From: Sorghum bicolor
Taxonomy: Eukaryota > Streptophyta > Magnoliopsida > Poales > Poaceae
Assembly: GCF_000003195.3 (NCBI RefSeq)
Contig: NC_012870.2
Span: forward strand, 36,396,741 to 36,460,740
Direction: 5' to 3'
DNA length: 64,000 nt
Numbering within the stretch: the first letter of the stretch is position 1; each line of letters opens with the position of its first letter. The translations under genes and the position numbers were made by a program. Below, piece after piece: positions 48,395 to 61,205 of this stretch. The notes beneath the pieces were generated by a model. That model saw only the letters and a list, made by a program, of their open reading frames with translations. It was not told the DNA's origin and ran no database searches.

Positions 48395-49101
48395 CAACCC
48401 AGGCCTAGGTTGCGGCCTGGGTGGGAGGGATGTGCCTGCGCGCGGTTTCGTGCTCTGCGTGCACTGGGCCTAGGCAAGCTGGGCCGAAACCGAAACAAAA
48501 AAAACAGCGCTGCCACTGGGCCGCGCACAGAGCCGGCCACGCGCGCGCCAGCCGCTGCTGGGCCACGTGGGCCCCGAGTGACGCCAGGCCGAATTGGCCA
48601 GTTTTACACACAAAAATAGCACAGTTTTTCTTTTTCCTTTTTTCTAGAAGCAATTTATGCATATTTGATTAAATTTTACACAAATTTTATTGCTTTTCTC
48701 TGTATAATATTTGTCCAACGATAATTTTATTCAGAGAACAGTAAAGTATTCAGATGTTTCTGGAGGAATAGATAAAGAAATTATTAAAGTTTCCGCTACG
48801 TATTTATAGATATTTGTTTCACTATTAAATTCGAACCAACAGGAGAATTAAATTTTGAAAAAGATATGTTTTCTAGATTATTATAATATTGTTATTATCC
48901 TGACCAACGTTGATTAATGATAGTATTATGATGTGATTAAAAGATTATTATGCATTAATTCTATTTCTGCCCAACCATGATATAGTTTTATTGCATAAAG
49001 AGTTGTATGTTTTAATTTTGACCAACCTTGATACGAAGGCATGCAATTGTGATTATTTATGTTCTCACCCAGAGGTTTGTGTTTCAGGAGCTTACTCGTT
49101 G
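48395..49101 (+). other. Copia leader, second part, probably containing a leader intron end
   Basis: A GC-rich start (48395-48600) is followed by AT-rich, pyrimidine-containing sequence and a plausible 3' splice site (GTGTTTCAG at about 49079-49087) just upstream of the gag start codon. The first part of this leader is at 1810-2461. Confidence 0.45.
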
Positions 49102-49537
49102 ATGGCTTTCATCAAAACCATTCCACCACTCAAAGGAGACAACTACGTTGAGTGCAGGAAAAAGATCGACATGGCCTTCACCTTTGCTGAGGTGGACTGG
49201 GTCCTTAACACAGAGCGTCCCATCCAGCCCATGGCACCTGTGAGGGCAACAGATGAGACAGATGATGCATGGCAGAAAAGAGAAAGAGAGTTTGCTCCCA
49301 TCCAGATGTCTTATGACCTTGAAAAGAAAAAGTGGGAATCAGCAAACAAGAAATGTAAAACGCTTGTACAGAACACGATGGAGTCTCACATATCAGATTT
49401 GATTCTAGTAGTTGACAGTGTTAAAGATTATCTTGGTACCATAAAGAGGCAGTTTAAGACATATGCAATAGAGATGGTCAAAGAACTGATCTCACAGAAA
49501 TATACTGGTGGTGGCACTGGTATTAGAGAGAACATCC
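49102..49537 (+). pseudogene. Copia gag, N-terminal part
   Basis: Starting MAFIKTIPPLKGDNYVEC, this is the copia gag N-terminal domain. It contains the MAFTFAEVDWVL block and a downstream helix-rich region, up to GTGIRENI at the CATCC insertion site. The frame resumes at 61935. An earlier ATG at 48991 is in frame but lies upstream of the likely splice acceptor, so 49102 is preferred. Confidence 0.75.
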
Positions 49538-50266
49538 TGTTGACGCCGTTTTTGGACACGTATCTTTTGACACGTACCTGAGGATTAGTAAAGTATAGAT
49601 CGGCAGATGAGGCAACGGTAGCTAGTCTGCAGGGAAGTTGCCAATGAAGGTGGTTGCCGATGAAGAGACAATTGAATGTGACTAAGTCCAGAGGTGGTGA
49701 CGTGTTCGTGCCGATGATCAGTATTAGTGTTTGCCGATAGCCACAACAGGAGGTCTGCCGATGACTGTGAAGGAAAGCGTGGAGATTGCCGATTGATCTA
49801 TGGCGGTGCCCCAGTCGGTCACAAGGGGGTAGTTTTATGTTTTCCTTAGTTATTATAATTCGTTTTGTGTACGGGTTCCGTTTAGTTTGGAATTCGAGAC
49901 CTAGTCGTGTCTGGTTGTAGCTCTTCGGACAGGGTATAAATATAGACCCTAGGGCAATGTAATGAGACAATCTATCAATCAATCAAACACAAACTTTTAC
50001 TTATATTCCAGTATCTACTTTTTCCATGACTTCGTCATATTTTCTTTTTATTACGAGTTCTTAGGAATTCGTCGACTTAAGCTCGGCGTGTTCTCAAGTT
50101 CCGCGTGATCACCTCTTGGCCGTGACATCCGGGCGCATCGCTGTTGTCGGGACCAAAGTGGTCGAGTTACCACCTTTGTCGATTGTAAGGTCAAATCGGC
50201 TGGCACGCCATAACGTTTGAATCGGGTATTAGCCCTTTGTGTTTGCAGATCAGTTTTGCATCAACA
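49538..50266 (+). repeat. 5' LTR of the Tat element
   Basis: It has TGTTGACG and CATCAACA ends. It contains seven GCCGAT/ATCGGC hexamers by eye and a TATA box. Confidence 0.92.
49934..49942 (+). promoter_or_regulatory. TATA box of the Tat 5' LTR
   Basis: GGTATAAATATAG is intact here. The 3' LTR has TGTAAATATAG at the equivalent place (about 61601), so the TATA is damaged there. Confidence 0.6.
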
Positions 50267-50273
50267 CATCTTT

Positions 50274-50291
50274 TGGCACGCCCAGTGGGAC
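50274..50291 (+). other. Primer-binding site of the Tat element
   Basis: TGGCACGCCCAGTGGGAC begins seven bases after the LTR. The primer tRNA was not assigned. Confidence 0.6.
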
Positions 50292-50312
50292 AGATTCAAG
50301 ATCAAGATCGAC

Positions 50313-53135
50313 ATGGCAAATACCGAGTTCGACTTTGAGAACGTCATCTCTGTGACAGAAGCCAATCTCAGAGATGAGCAGAAGCAAGCTATTGCAAAAG
50401 CCATGGAGGACTACAAGCAGCAATGTTTGAAATCCTTCAGTATTAACAGGAGTGGCCAGGTAATCCAGAAAGAAGCATTGCCGGCACCTCGGCATATTAC
50501 TTTTGAAGCCAATCCTGGTAAACTTCAAGACATGGTTGATAATGCTATTGACCGTGCCTTGATCAATCAAGCTGGTGTGCTGTCCAACACGGTTTTCAAT
50601 GCTGTGGCTAGAACTTTCAAAGAAGGACAGTTGCCCCCAATTATGTGGGTCCTGCCCATCATCAGCCGGGATCACCAGTGGTTACAGCTCCATCGGCTAC
50701 TACAGCCGCTGCGGGTATAGAGGTTACTTCTCCTCCAAGTACCTTAGGAATCACTAATGCACAATCTACATCGATGACGACCGATCCATCAACATCAGAC
50801 AGGCAAATCAAGCTTGGCACAGATCTATTGGCATCGGCAATGTCGGGATCTATTCCTCCCAACTGGTGGGGTTATGGTATGCCCCCAGAGATGATGTTGA
50901 AGACTCCTGAAACGTCTCAAGTGGCTGATATGACAGGCAAGGCTCCTATGACATTGGCACCTCCAAATCTGCCGAAGAATCGGAGTCCCCAGTTTACTAC
51001 AACTACTACTGCAAGACCTTACACTAGGAATTCTCAAGCTCCAACGTTCCAGATGCCTAACGCATCGACAGATTCAATGCCGATGCAGCAGAGGTTTATG
51101 ACACAGCCAGGGTATGTCAATTCAATGATGATGCCCAATTTCCAGCCATCGGCAGGATTTATGCCAATGAATGCTAACAGTGGATGGACGGGACAGTTAG
51201 TCTTTCCACAGATGCCTCAGCCGAATCATCAGGCTCTAGGGTTTCAACAAGGCCAAGTTCAACTTGGGTTTTAGAATCAAGAGTTGGTCAACCAGCCGAT
51301 GAATCTTGGTCAGCAGATTGGTGGTCAGATGGTTAACCCAATGTTACATGCAGATCATGCACCTCAGCGATACGTGGAAGCATATCAGCAGGCGCCAGAT
51401 CCACAACCGCCTCATCGGCAAGATGCCAATGCTTATTGGGCCGATAAGATAGCTGAAGTAATGAGAGACCAATTTGGGATAAAACCCAAAGTCAAAACTT
51501 ACTCTTATCGGACACTGTATCCTCCTGCATATGATTTAATCCCACTTCCAAATCGGTACAAGGTACCAGATTTCACTAAGTTTTCTGGACAGGATGATAC
51601 ATCGACTATGAAGCACATCAACAGGTTCATCATCCAATGTGGTGAGGCTGCTAACAGAGATGAGTTGAGGGTTCGTTTGTTCTCGTCATCTTTGTCTGGA
51701 TCGGCTTTCACTTGGTTTATTTCATTACCTCCCAACTCAGTGATCACTTGGGCCGATTTAGAGAAGCAGTTCCACAAATATTTCTTTTCTGGAGTCCATG
51801 AAAAGAAGATCACCGATTTAGTCAGATTGAAGCAGCGCAGTGATGAATCGGTTGAGAGCTTTGTGCAAAGGTTACGGGAGGTCAAGAATAAATGCTATAG
51901 TCTGGTTCTAGATGATCGGCAGCTTGCCGATTTAGCTTTTCAGGGACTGTTGCCACATATCAGAGACAAGTACGCTTCTCAAGAGTTCGAAAGTCTGAGT
52001 CACTTGGTGCAAAGGATTTCTGACCAAGATATTAAGCCTTTTGAGCCTAAGAGAGCATGGAATAAAAAGGTATCATTTGTCGATGAAGCAGCAAGCTTAG
52101 ATTCTGATGAGGAGCCAGTCATCGGCTTAGCAGAGTGGGTGAAGAACAAAAAGCCGATGTCTTGCCCTTTTGGGCATAAAGAGCCAGAAAAGTTTGCATT
52201 TGACTTCACCAAGGCCGATAGGATATTTGACTTTCTACTTTAGGAAGGGCAAATCAAATTGTTGCCTAATCATGTGATTCCATCGGCTGAAGAATTAAAG
52301 AAGATGAAATATTGCAAGTGGCACAATGCAACCTCTCACAGCACCAATGAGTGCAAGGTTTTTAGGCAACAGCTGCAATCGGCTATAGAATCTGGGAGAA
52401 TCAAGTTTGATAATTCCAAAGCTCACAAGCCGATGAAGATCGATCAACATCCTTTCCCAACAAATATGTTGGATGCTAAGGGAAAGACCAAAGTCTTGAC
52501 GTCAGAAGCAGTTGAAAGAAGTGCATCGGTGGATCCTCAGCATCAGATTACTGCTGTCGATGCTAAAGGAAAGGGTTTGATCTAGGAAGGAAATAGCTCA
52601 GGAAGGCCTCCCCGATCTGGCATTGTGATAACTCATAGAAGGCATCGGGAGACTTGGCAGCAACGCGAGGATCGGTATCGGCGCCAGCAGGAAGATTATC
52701 GTCGGGAAGAAGAAAGACGCCGACAGGAGTGGAATCGGCACAAGGATCATTGGAACTGCCCATTCTTTATCCATTGTTGGGAGCAGAACATTAAATTACC
52801 CACTGTTAGAGACTGCCCTGAATGCAATGGTTATGATCGGTATGACAGACCCGATCGGCACTATCAAGATGATGATCGGCGATTTGATGGGCCGATCAGG
52901 GGGAGGACTTCAGTTCATGATCGGCTGGGGGCAGGCTCAGTGTGCATGATAGACTTGGTGATTGTATTGAATACTTTCCCAGGAATCAAGAGAAACTTGA
53001 AGAGATGGCGAATGCTCGAGTTCCCGATGAGTTCATATTTTGCAGGGATGCTAATACTTATCGGATGGAGTCCAGGGAAAGTCGTCGCCCATAGGCAAGG
53101 CAGCCACAACTTCCTCCATGGTGTCCAGAGGGATT
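50313..53135 (+). pseudogene. Tat gag, frameshifted
   Basis: It starts MANTEFDFENV. A frameshift near 50640 moves the reading into a Pro/Met/Gln-rich linker. After a TAG near 51272 the gag domain follows: RYKVPDFTKFSGQDDTS, then SGSAFTWFISLPPNS, then FHKYFFSGVHEKK, then SVESFVQRLREVKNKCYS. TAG codons near 52241 and 52583 precede EGQIK and EGNSS, positions where glutamine would be expected. The C-terminal region has C/H pairs in KYCKWHNATSHSTNEC and CPFFIHCW that suggest degenerate zinc knuckles, and a DRYRRQQEDYRREEE basic stretch. It is non-functional as it stands. Confidence 0.8.
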
Positions 53136-53902
53136 GACTAGGACACAGAAGAGAAGGTTGCAGCACGAGAGGCGAGAAGAGCTAAGCAAAGACGAAAATT
53201 CTGGCCAGTCTGGAGATCAGCAACAACCGGATCCTAAGGGAAAAGGGCCATCGGCAGATGTTAACATGGTATTCATGTTGCCGATGGAGTTTCTTGCGCC
53301 GTCCCGTGATGATGAGGAGCTAGATTTCACCGACCAGATAGCTCAGTTGGCTATGGATCCGATGACGGCTTCTTTGAAAAGCCTGCCAACAATGAAAGGC
53401 AGCATCTTAAAGCTTTGTTTGTCAAAGGAAGGGTTGATGGCAGCCGATGACCAAAATACTTGTGGACGGTGGAGCTGCTATCAATATTATGTCATATGCA
53501 GTCTATCGGAAGCTTGGAAAAGGAGATCAAGATTTGACCAAGACTGATATGATGCTAAAGGACTTTGAAGGGAATGTGTCTCCGGTTAAAGGGGCAATAT
53601 GCGTTGAGTTGACCATCGGCAGCATGACCTTGCCGACAACTTTCTTCGTAATCATTGGAAAGGGTGCTTATAATCTGCTGCTAGGGAGAGATTGGATTCA
53701 AGCCAATTGTTGCATCCCGTCTACAATGCACCAATGCTTGGTTCAGTGGGTAGATGACAAGATCGAAATTGTCCCAGGAGATTCTTCTTATGTCATTGCA
53801 TCGGCAGAAGCAGATACTTATGAAAGGACCATGTGTATCTCAGGGGAGATTTGGGAAAAAGATTTCCTCAGAATTGCCGATTATGAAATTCCACCGATCT
53901 AA
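53136..53902 (+). pseudogene. Tat aspartic protease region
   Basis: After a Lys/Glu-rich linker, the frame containing KILVDGGAAINIMS gives the D-G-G-A active site typical of Tat proteases. The NLLLGRDWIQAN flap-side signature follows. A one-base shift separates it from the upstream frame near 53440. It ends at a stop after IADYEIPPI. Confidence 0.8.
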
Positions 53903-53928
53903 GCAGTTGGTTCTAATGAGGAGTTTTA

Positions 53929-55320
53929 ATGCATAGGTTCGCCGATTGTGGAAAGTTAGGTCAAGGGCTTACATCGGCTGATGATTTGGTAGAAGTAGAT
54001 ATAGGTAATGGTGATAAACCAAGGCCCACTTTTATTAGTGCTAGGTTAAATTCTGAGTGTAAGCAGCAGTTAACTGATTTATTAAAGGAATATAAAGATT
54101 GTTTTTCTTGGGATTATACCGAGATGTCTGGTTTAGACTGATCTATTGTTGAACATCGGTTGCCCAACAAGTCTGGATTTCGGCCACATCAACAGCCAGC
54201 TCGCCGATGTAATCCTAATATTCTTTCTGATATTAAGGCTGAAATCACTAAACTTATCGAAGCTAAATTTATTCAGCAGTGTCGGTTTGCCGAGTGGATT
54301 TCCAATGTTGTCCCAGATTACAAGAAAAATAGGAAGCTTCGAGTTTGTATTGATTTTAGAAATCTTAACAAGGCTACACCGATGGATGGTTACCCAATGC
54401 CAGTTGCCGATTTGCTGGTGGATGCTGCAGCTAGACATCGAGTTATTAGCTTTATGGATGGCAATGCAGGGTATAATCAGATATTCATGGATGATGAACA
54501 TATTTCAAAGACTGCATTTAGATGTCCTGGTCATGTTGGGTTATTTAAATGGATAGTCATGACCTTTGGCTTGAAAAATGCTGGTGCTACCTATCAGAGG
54601 TTTATGAATTTTATCTTTCATGAGTTCATCAACAAGCTGGTGGAGATTTATATTGATGATGTGGTGGTTAAGTCTGGAGATTTCACAAAGCATCTTGTCG
54701 ATCTACGAAAAGTGTTAGAATGTACAAGGAAACATGGCCTAAAGATGAACCCTAACAAGTGTGCATTCGACGTATCGGCAGGGCAATTTCTTGGTTTCAT
54801 GGTGCATCAAAGGGGAATTGAAGTTAGTAGGAGATCTATTGATGCTATCAACAAAATAGTGGCTCCTACCAACAAAACCGAGCTCCAATCTTTGATCGGC
54901 AAAGTAAATTTTATCAGGCGGTTTATTTCCAACTTATCTAGAAAAATTCGTTCTTTTAGTCCTTTACTTAAATTAAAAGCCGATCAAGAATTTATATAGG
55001 GAGAAGAGCAACAGTTGGCTCTGGATGAAATCAAGAATTATTTGATAGATCCCCCAGTCTTAATTCCACCTCAGCAAGGAAAGCCCTTCGGATTATATTT
55101 ATCTACCGATGGAGTGGTCATCGGTTCAGCTTTGATTCAAGAATTTGAAGGGAAGGAGCGTGTGATTTACTATTTAAGCTGAAGATTGATTGATGCTGAG
55201 ACCAGGTATTCGGCCATTGAAAAATTATGTTTATGCCTATATTTCTCATGCATTAAGTTGAGGCACTATTTATTATCAGCCGAATGTACTGTTATATGCA
55301 AAGATGATGTGGTCTGATAT
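53929..55320 (+). pseudogene. Tat reverse transcriptase and first RNase H
   Basis: Blocks seen are GFRPHQQPARR, KLIEAKFIQQCRFAEWISN, LRVCIDFRNLNKATP, KTAFRCPGHVGLFKW, the catalytic IYIDDVVV (about 54648-54671) and KHGLKMNPNKCAF. The RNase H then begins GLYLSTDGVVIGSALIQE. In-frame stops at 54139-54141, 54997-54999, 55180-55182 and 55315-55317 fall where relatives have Arg or Trp codons, consistent with CpG or CHG transitions. Confidence 0.85.
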
Positions 55321-55870
55321 ATGCTATCTATGCTGATTATGAGTGGCAGAATCGGTAAGTGGATTTTGGCACTGTCGGAATTCGATCTGCGGTACGAATC
55401 GGCTAAGGCGGTTAAAGGGCAGATTATGGCCGATTTTCTGACTCAACATCACGGTGCAGTGGAGACTTTGGAAATTGTGCCTTGGACGCTCCTCTTTGAT
55501 GGATCCACTTGTGACCAGGGGGCAGGAATCGACATAGTGTTAATTTCCCCTCAGGGAAGGAAGTATGAGTTCTCTTTGCCAATTGTTGCCACGTCAACCA
55601 ATAATCAAGCCGAGTATGAAGCCTTAATCAAGGGGTTGGAGTTGTTAAAAGAAATTCATGCTGATGCTATTGAAATCTTTGGGGATTCTATGCTGGTTAT
55701 AAATCAATTGGCTGGAAGCTATGAATGCAGAAGCGAAGTCCTGGTAACTTATTACGAAAGGAGTATGCAACTGCTAAGGGAATTCAGAGATTTCCGATTA
55801 GAGCATGTTCCTCGGCTACATAATGAAGAGGCTAATCGGTTGGCCCAGCGTGCCTCGGGATATCAACCCA
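55321..55870 (+). pseudogene. Tat second (archaeal-type) RNase H
   Basis: After the connection block GRIGKWILALSEFDLRYE, a complete second RNase H reads WTLLFDGSTCDQGAG (first Asp), NNQAEYEAL (Glu), IFGDSMLVINQL (Asp) and HNEEANRLAQRA in the place of the last acidic residue. A second RNase H of this type is a known feature of Tat-lineage elements. The frame is open over this domain. Confidence 0.8.
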
Positions 55871-55951
55871 TATTGAATACGTTATCGGCAGTGAGTGCCG
55901 ATGATTGGAGAAAAGAAATCATTGATTATTTAAAGGATCCATCTAAGAAGG

Positions 55952-57163
55952 TTGAAAAGGCATGTTCGGTTTCAATCTACCAAGTATGTGCTCCTCGAGG
56001 ATGAATTATATTATCGAACAATTGATGGAGTTCTTCTCAAGTTCTTAAGTGGTGATGAAGCTAAAAGTTTGATGGGAGAAATCCATGAAGGAGTGTGTGG
56101 AGCACATCAGTCGGCCTTTAAGATGAAGTGGATGATTAGGAGGAATGAGTATTATTGGCCAACCATACTTGAAGATTGTTTTAAATATTTCAAGGGAGGT
56201 CAAGGATATCAAAAATTTGGTAATGTCCAGAGGGCACCCGCATCGGCCATGAATCCCATTATTAAACCTTGGCTGTTCCGGGGGTGGGCTATTGATCTAA
56301 TCGGCCAGATTTACCCACCATCAAGCAAAGGGCATAAGTTTATCTTGGTTGCCACTGATTATTTCACCAAGTGGGTTGAGGCTATTCCTTTGAAAAAGGT
56401 TACATCGGCCAATATGATTGATTTTGTGAAAGAGCATATTATTTACCGATTTGGTATTCCTCAAACGATTACTACCGCTCACGGTACTATGTTTACATCA
56501 GGAGAGTTTGATAAATTTGCAATCGGTATGGGGATTAAAGTGTTGAATTCTTCTCCTTATTTTGCTCAAGCCAATGGATAGGCCGAAGCATCTAACAAAG
56601 GAATTATTAAGCTCATCAAACGGAAGATTGAAGAAAATCCTAGGAGATGGCATACGTTGTTGAATGAAGCTTTGTGGTCATATCGGATGGCTTGTCATGG
56701 GTCGACCAAAGTTTCGCCTTATCAGTTGGTATATGGACACGATGCTGTATTGCCATGGGAGATTAAAACCGGATCTAGGCGACTATCTTTTCAAGATCAG
56801 CTGACTGCCGATGACTATGCTACCTTGATGAAAGACGAGTTGGATGATTTGGCAGGGCATCGGCTGAGGGCTTTGATGAGTATAGAAGAAAATAAAAAAA
56901 GAGTTGCCAGATGGTATGATAAGAAGGTAAAGGCTAAGGAGTTTGCCGATGGAGACTTAGTATGGAAACTAATCTTACCGATCGGGGCTAAAAGTTCAAA
57001 ATTTGGGAAGTGGTCACCCAATTGGGAGGGTCCCTTTCGTATAAATCGATCTGCTCCTGGCAATGCCTATATTTTAGAAACTCTCAAAGGAGTTGAATTT
57101 CCTAGGGCATTGAATGGCAAATATTTAAAGAAATATTATCCTAGCATATGGATTGATGCATGA
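55952..57163 (+). pseudogene. Tat integrase
   Basis: Blocks read are a zinc-binding region whose CxxC is degraded (KGGQGYQKFG), WAIDLIGQI (first Asp), TITTAHGTMFTS and AQANG-AEASNKG (Glu). In the second block alanine stands where the catalytic Asp is expected. An in-frame TAG at 56579-56581 interrupts the last block, where glutamine is expected. The C terminus has FGKWSPNWEGPFRI. The enzyme is inactive twice over. Confidence 0.82.
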
Positions 57164-57321
57164 AAGTTTAAGTGTCGATAACATTCCTATCGGCTGGATC
57201 AAAGTGTATCTGAGGCTGGATTCATTGTTTTAAAAGGGTGCCGATAACAGTCCTATCGGCTAGACCAAAATAATCAGGAATGTTTGAAAGAAAAGAGCAA
57301 AACACACCACCGATGAAAAGT

Positions 57322-60300
57322 TCATATGTTTAGTGGAGTCTGGATCGTCGATATGGCACGCAGACAAATCTGATCGACTTCTTCTATCTCCTTCATGTCT
57401 TCATCGGCAGAGCCCTCCACTGGCTTCTGTTTCTTCTTCATCTGCAGTGCCTTGCGGGCTTGGACGTTTCGCTCTTGTTCAAGGGTCTTGATTATCTCGG
57501 GCAACTGGCTTTCTTCCTGTTGAGCTTGGGACAAAGCTTCTTCTACTTGCTTATGTTCCGCTAGCAGAGCTTCCCTCTTTGCAGATAGGTCAGAGATCTT
57601 CTATTTCAGTGTATCTCCAGAGGATTTTAGAATGCCGAGGCTCTTATGCTTTTCATCGGCAAGATGCTTCACTTTCATCACCTCCTCTGAGAGCTAGGCA
57701 TAAGTGGCTCTATCGGCAAGGCGCTGAGCGGCCTTTTGGTACTGCAGGTGATGACTCTCTAAGTGTGCAGCCTGAAAAAGAATCTCCTCGGCATTGGCAG
57801 GGATTTGACCTCTGAGAGCCTTAAACAGAGCCTTGGCTCGATCGGTGTCATCGACCAATTGCGCTGTATCTTGATGAAGCAGGGCTAACAGATCCTCCAG
57901 CTTTGCTCTGATCTCTGCCGATGAGATCCCAATCGCTTGGGAAGAACTTGCTTCTTCGCCTTCGTCATCAGAAATTTCAATAGCGAAGGAGAACAGGCTG
58001 TCAGGAGAATCTTGTTCCTGAAAGAGGACAGGAGATGAGTTATTTGATGATGGAATACTAGTAAAATACAGAATGATAATCAAATAACTTACTTGCTTCA
58101 GAGCGATTTCTCGCCTCTGGCTAGTTGAGGCTGATGGCACTATGGGTTGATTGGCTTGAGTTGCCGATGGTACAATGTCAGCTGAAAATTAATAGAGGTA
58201 ATTATAAAAAAGAGAAGTAGGTTCATCGGCAATAATTTCATAGAGAGTATGTTACCTTGAGGGGGTGCAGTACTTGTCTAAATCGAGGAGACCACCGATG
58301 CTATGATTAAGCTTGTTGGATCGGCAGTCTGCTCGTGTACATCAGCCGATGTTTCTTCTGGCTGAAATTCTTCTGGTTGGGGTTCTTCTTGCTGAGGAGG
58401 AGACGGTGCTTGTTGTATCTGGGCTTCTAGAGAAGAGGGGGATGATTCCACCGGGATCGATGACCTTGAAGGAGGGGGAGGCGTTGCTGCTCTCTGGCGC
58501 TTCGCTTGTAATCTGGTACTCTTGGGACCTTTTCTCTTTGGTTGGCTGGACTAGGGGCATCGGCAGTCGTACTTCTGGTCTTTGCCGATTTGCCAGTGTG
58601 CTGATACAACAATGAAAGTTTTGTGAGTACAAGTGTAACAGGGTATTGATGAGGTTCTGATTGAAATAATAAAAGTTACCGATGAAGTTCCCATGCTAGC
58701 CAATGTGTCCTGAAAAATTGTGTGAATGTAAGAATGGAATCGGTATAAGTTGAGGAATTCAAGAATTTACCTTGAAAGCTTGTGCCAAAGCGGTGGCAGC
58801 TAACGATGGGGATGTTTTCGTTCGCTTGGTGGTGATTTTCTTGAGACGCACAACCCGGTGCATTAAAGCAGCCAAGCTTGGAGCTTTGTTGCCGATCAAA
58901 GAGATCTGGCACGATGGAAGGAGTTCGATCGGCCTGCCACTTCTACTAACTAATGGTGGCGTATCATAGACCTGTATAAAACAAAGAAAGTAAGTTACCG
59001 ATAGACAATGAGAGTGAAAGGATTGAAACATCGGTTAAAGTGCTTACAGTATTATCGGGGATCATGTATTTGGGGTCGATCATGCCATGATATGTGAGGG
59101 CTGATCTACAGAACAGATGCTCTTTCCACTCTTCCCACCACTGTTTGTATGCCTGAGTAATGAAGAGCGCTGGGATCCAAGCCGATAGATCGAGATCTGT
59201 ATCGGCGTTTGGCAGAAGTTGAGCTATCCTGATCCATTCAAGATTGCTGGTGATGGTTTCCCTCGGCTTCACCACATCGGCGTAGCAAAGTGCAATCGGC
59301 AGTTAGCCGAAAGCCAGTTGGCGAGCTAGTGCCGATGGGTTATAAAACTCATAGGTCAGATTGGAAGCTTTCCCACTACCAAAGAAGTTCACTGGTATGG
59401 CTCTTGGAGTGATAATTGCCATCATCACATCACGATCCTTGTTGAGAGCATCATTGAAGGGATAGAAGGTCAGAGGAAATCTAGTGTCTGGATCTTCATA
59501 AGGCATCCATGCCCGCTGTTCTCTGGTCAAACATTCATAGAGAGTCTGAAAGAATCGGCTAATTTGGCTTCGTTACCACCAGTGCCAAGTAAGACTATGG
59601 CAGCTTCGCCAAAGTTTAAGGGGGAACGAGTTGCCGATTCTTCTTCATCCAATTCTTAATCCTCTGCTATGTCCCTCAGGAAGCGCTGTGCAAAGAGGTC
59701 GAATTCGAGGCGTTTGTGCATGTGGAGACTAAGCCACATGTTGATAAACCACCAAGGACCCCCTAAGTTGCCGATGGGTTGACCGAGCAGAAGTTTCTTA
59801 GCTACCTGATGGAGAAGGTGATAGGCAGAACCAAGTAGGTATCGGCCAAGAGGAAATCGGCCACCATTGGCTAGTCTTTCTGCTGCCGATAGATAAACAG
59901 AAGTTGGTCCTGCCGATCGACCACAGAATACAAACTTATCCAGCCACATATTCAGGAAAGTGGTCTGTTCTTTTGCACTGACGGGTCCTGTTTTTGGTAC
60001 TTCTGAATGTACCTAGACCAACCGCCGATAGCACGAGTTTCTACCTTAACACTGGGTTTGGTGTCAAATAGATGGCTGTTATTGGCAGTGGATATGTCTA
60101 AGCTGGTGAGCATGAGTACATCAGCAAGTGTAGGAGAAGTAGGGCCGTGGCCAAACACAAAAGCATTGAGCGTGTCTGACCAGAAGTATGAAGCAGCAAT
60201 TAGCAGTGATTCATTCCTTTCCATATCGGTGAGAGACAATCTAATACACTGGTCTAAATTCCACTCGCCCCATTGAACCTCATTTGAATGGCTAACTCTC

Positions 60301-60646
60301 AAAAACTAATCCTTCCATCCCTTGGTAGGACTGGGCCAGGAAAGGAAGGCATCTTTCCATAGATCTAGGGAGAAGTTTTCGGCTCTAAAGGGGATTCTGT
60401 TTATCTCTGCGTTTATCAAATCGGTAGGATCTGGGTTTCCTAGCGGGCCAAGACATTGGAGGTGAGGTTGATCGGTAGGAATAACGATCTTATCGGCCAA
60501 ATCCTAGAAGTTTTTGAGGATAAAAAGAAGAACAAAAAGAAAAAAGGAGTATTCAGTAAGACGAATTGCGAATGAACAGGAGTACAGCAAAAGTGCAGGA
60601 GAAAGGGTGGTAAGCTGACCTCAGGAACAACAAAGTTGATGGCCAT
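57322..60646 (-). pseudogene. Antisense plant-mobile-domain (PMD) gene with introns
   Basis: On the minus strand a 27-bp first exon (MAINFVVPE, 60646-60620) ends at GTCAGC. The second exon starts after CTAG at about 60508 and leads into the plant mobile domain: SLLIAASYFWSDTLNAFVFG, GPTSPTLADVLMLTSLDI, and later SAYHLLHQVAKKLL and GGPWWFINMW. The C-terminal part has a Pro/Ser-rich linker, an acidic ISDDEGEE stretch and a coiled coil with KKKQK. A TAG near 60308, a frameshift near 59952 and further stops break it. PMD proteins of the MAIN/MAIL1 type act in plant transposon silencing. Element-borne copies are known, but their role is not established. Confidence 0.75.
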
Positions 60647-61190
60647 CTCCTCGCAGGGAAGAAGATCGAAGACTTGGGGGTTGGTGAAGAAAGGCCTTTG
60701 TTGAAGTTCTTGGAATCCTCGGGTAATGCCGCCACCAGGAAAGTAGATTTTGGGCTATAGAATGATGAGATGAAGAAGGAGTACCGGAGAAGGAAGTATT
60801 TACAGGACAAATCGGGTAGGGGCAAATCTGACTTATCTCTTTGCCGCATCCGTGAAATCCGAGGGTATTCAGGTGGATATGGTAACTATTCACACGGTAA
60901 TCAAGGGATTGTGCAGGTGATTTGACAGCAAGCGGTCATGATTTTGGAGATATTTCACTGTACAAGATCTCCTGGTCGGTCCATCGGCAGTTCTCTCTAA
61001 CGGTAATATTGCCGATGGGCGCATAAAGTGGAGAGATTCAGTTCGGGAGGTTGGGGAATTCGAGAAATATGCAAGAGAATCGGGCCAAGGTTGTTCGGAT
61101 TTGACGAACGGTTACCAAATTGGGAGAATTAATTGTGGAAAGGCATCATTACTGCAGAGAATTTTGGAGCATTAATGATTTTATACTCTG
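60647..61190. other. Upstream region of the antisense gene and Tat 3' non-coding region
   Basis: It probably holds the antisense promoter. GCCGAT-type hexamers occur at about 60981 and 61011. No other frame is supported. Confidence 0.45.
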
Positions 61191-61205
61191 AAATTGGGGG
61201 GCATG
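61191..61205 (+). other. Polypurine tract of the Tat element
   Basis: AAATTGGGGGGCATG abuts the 3' LTR. Confidence 0.7.
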
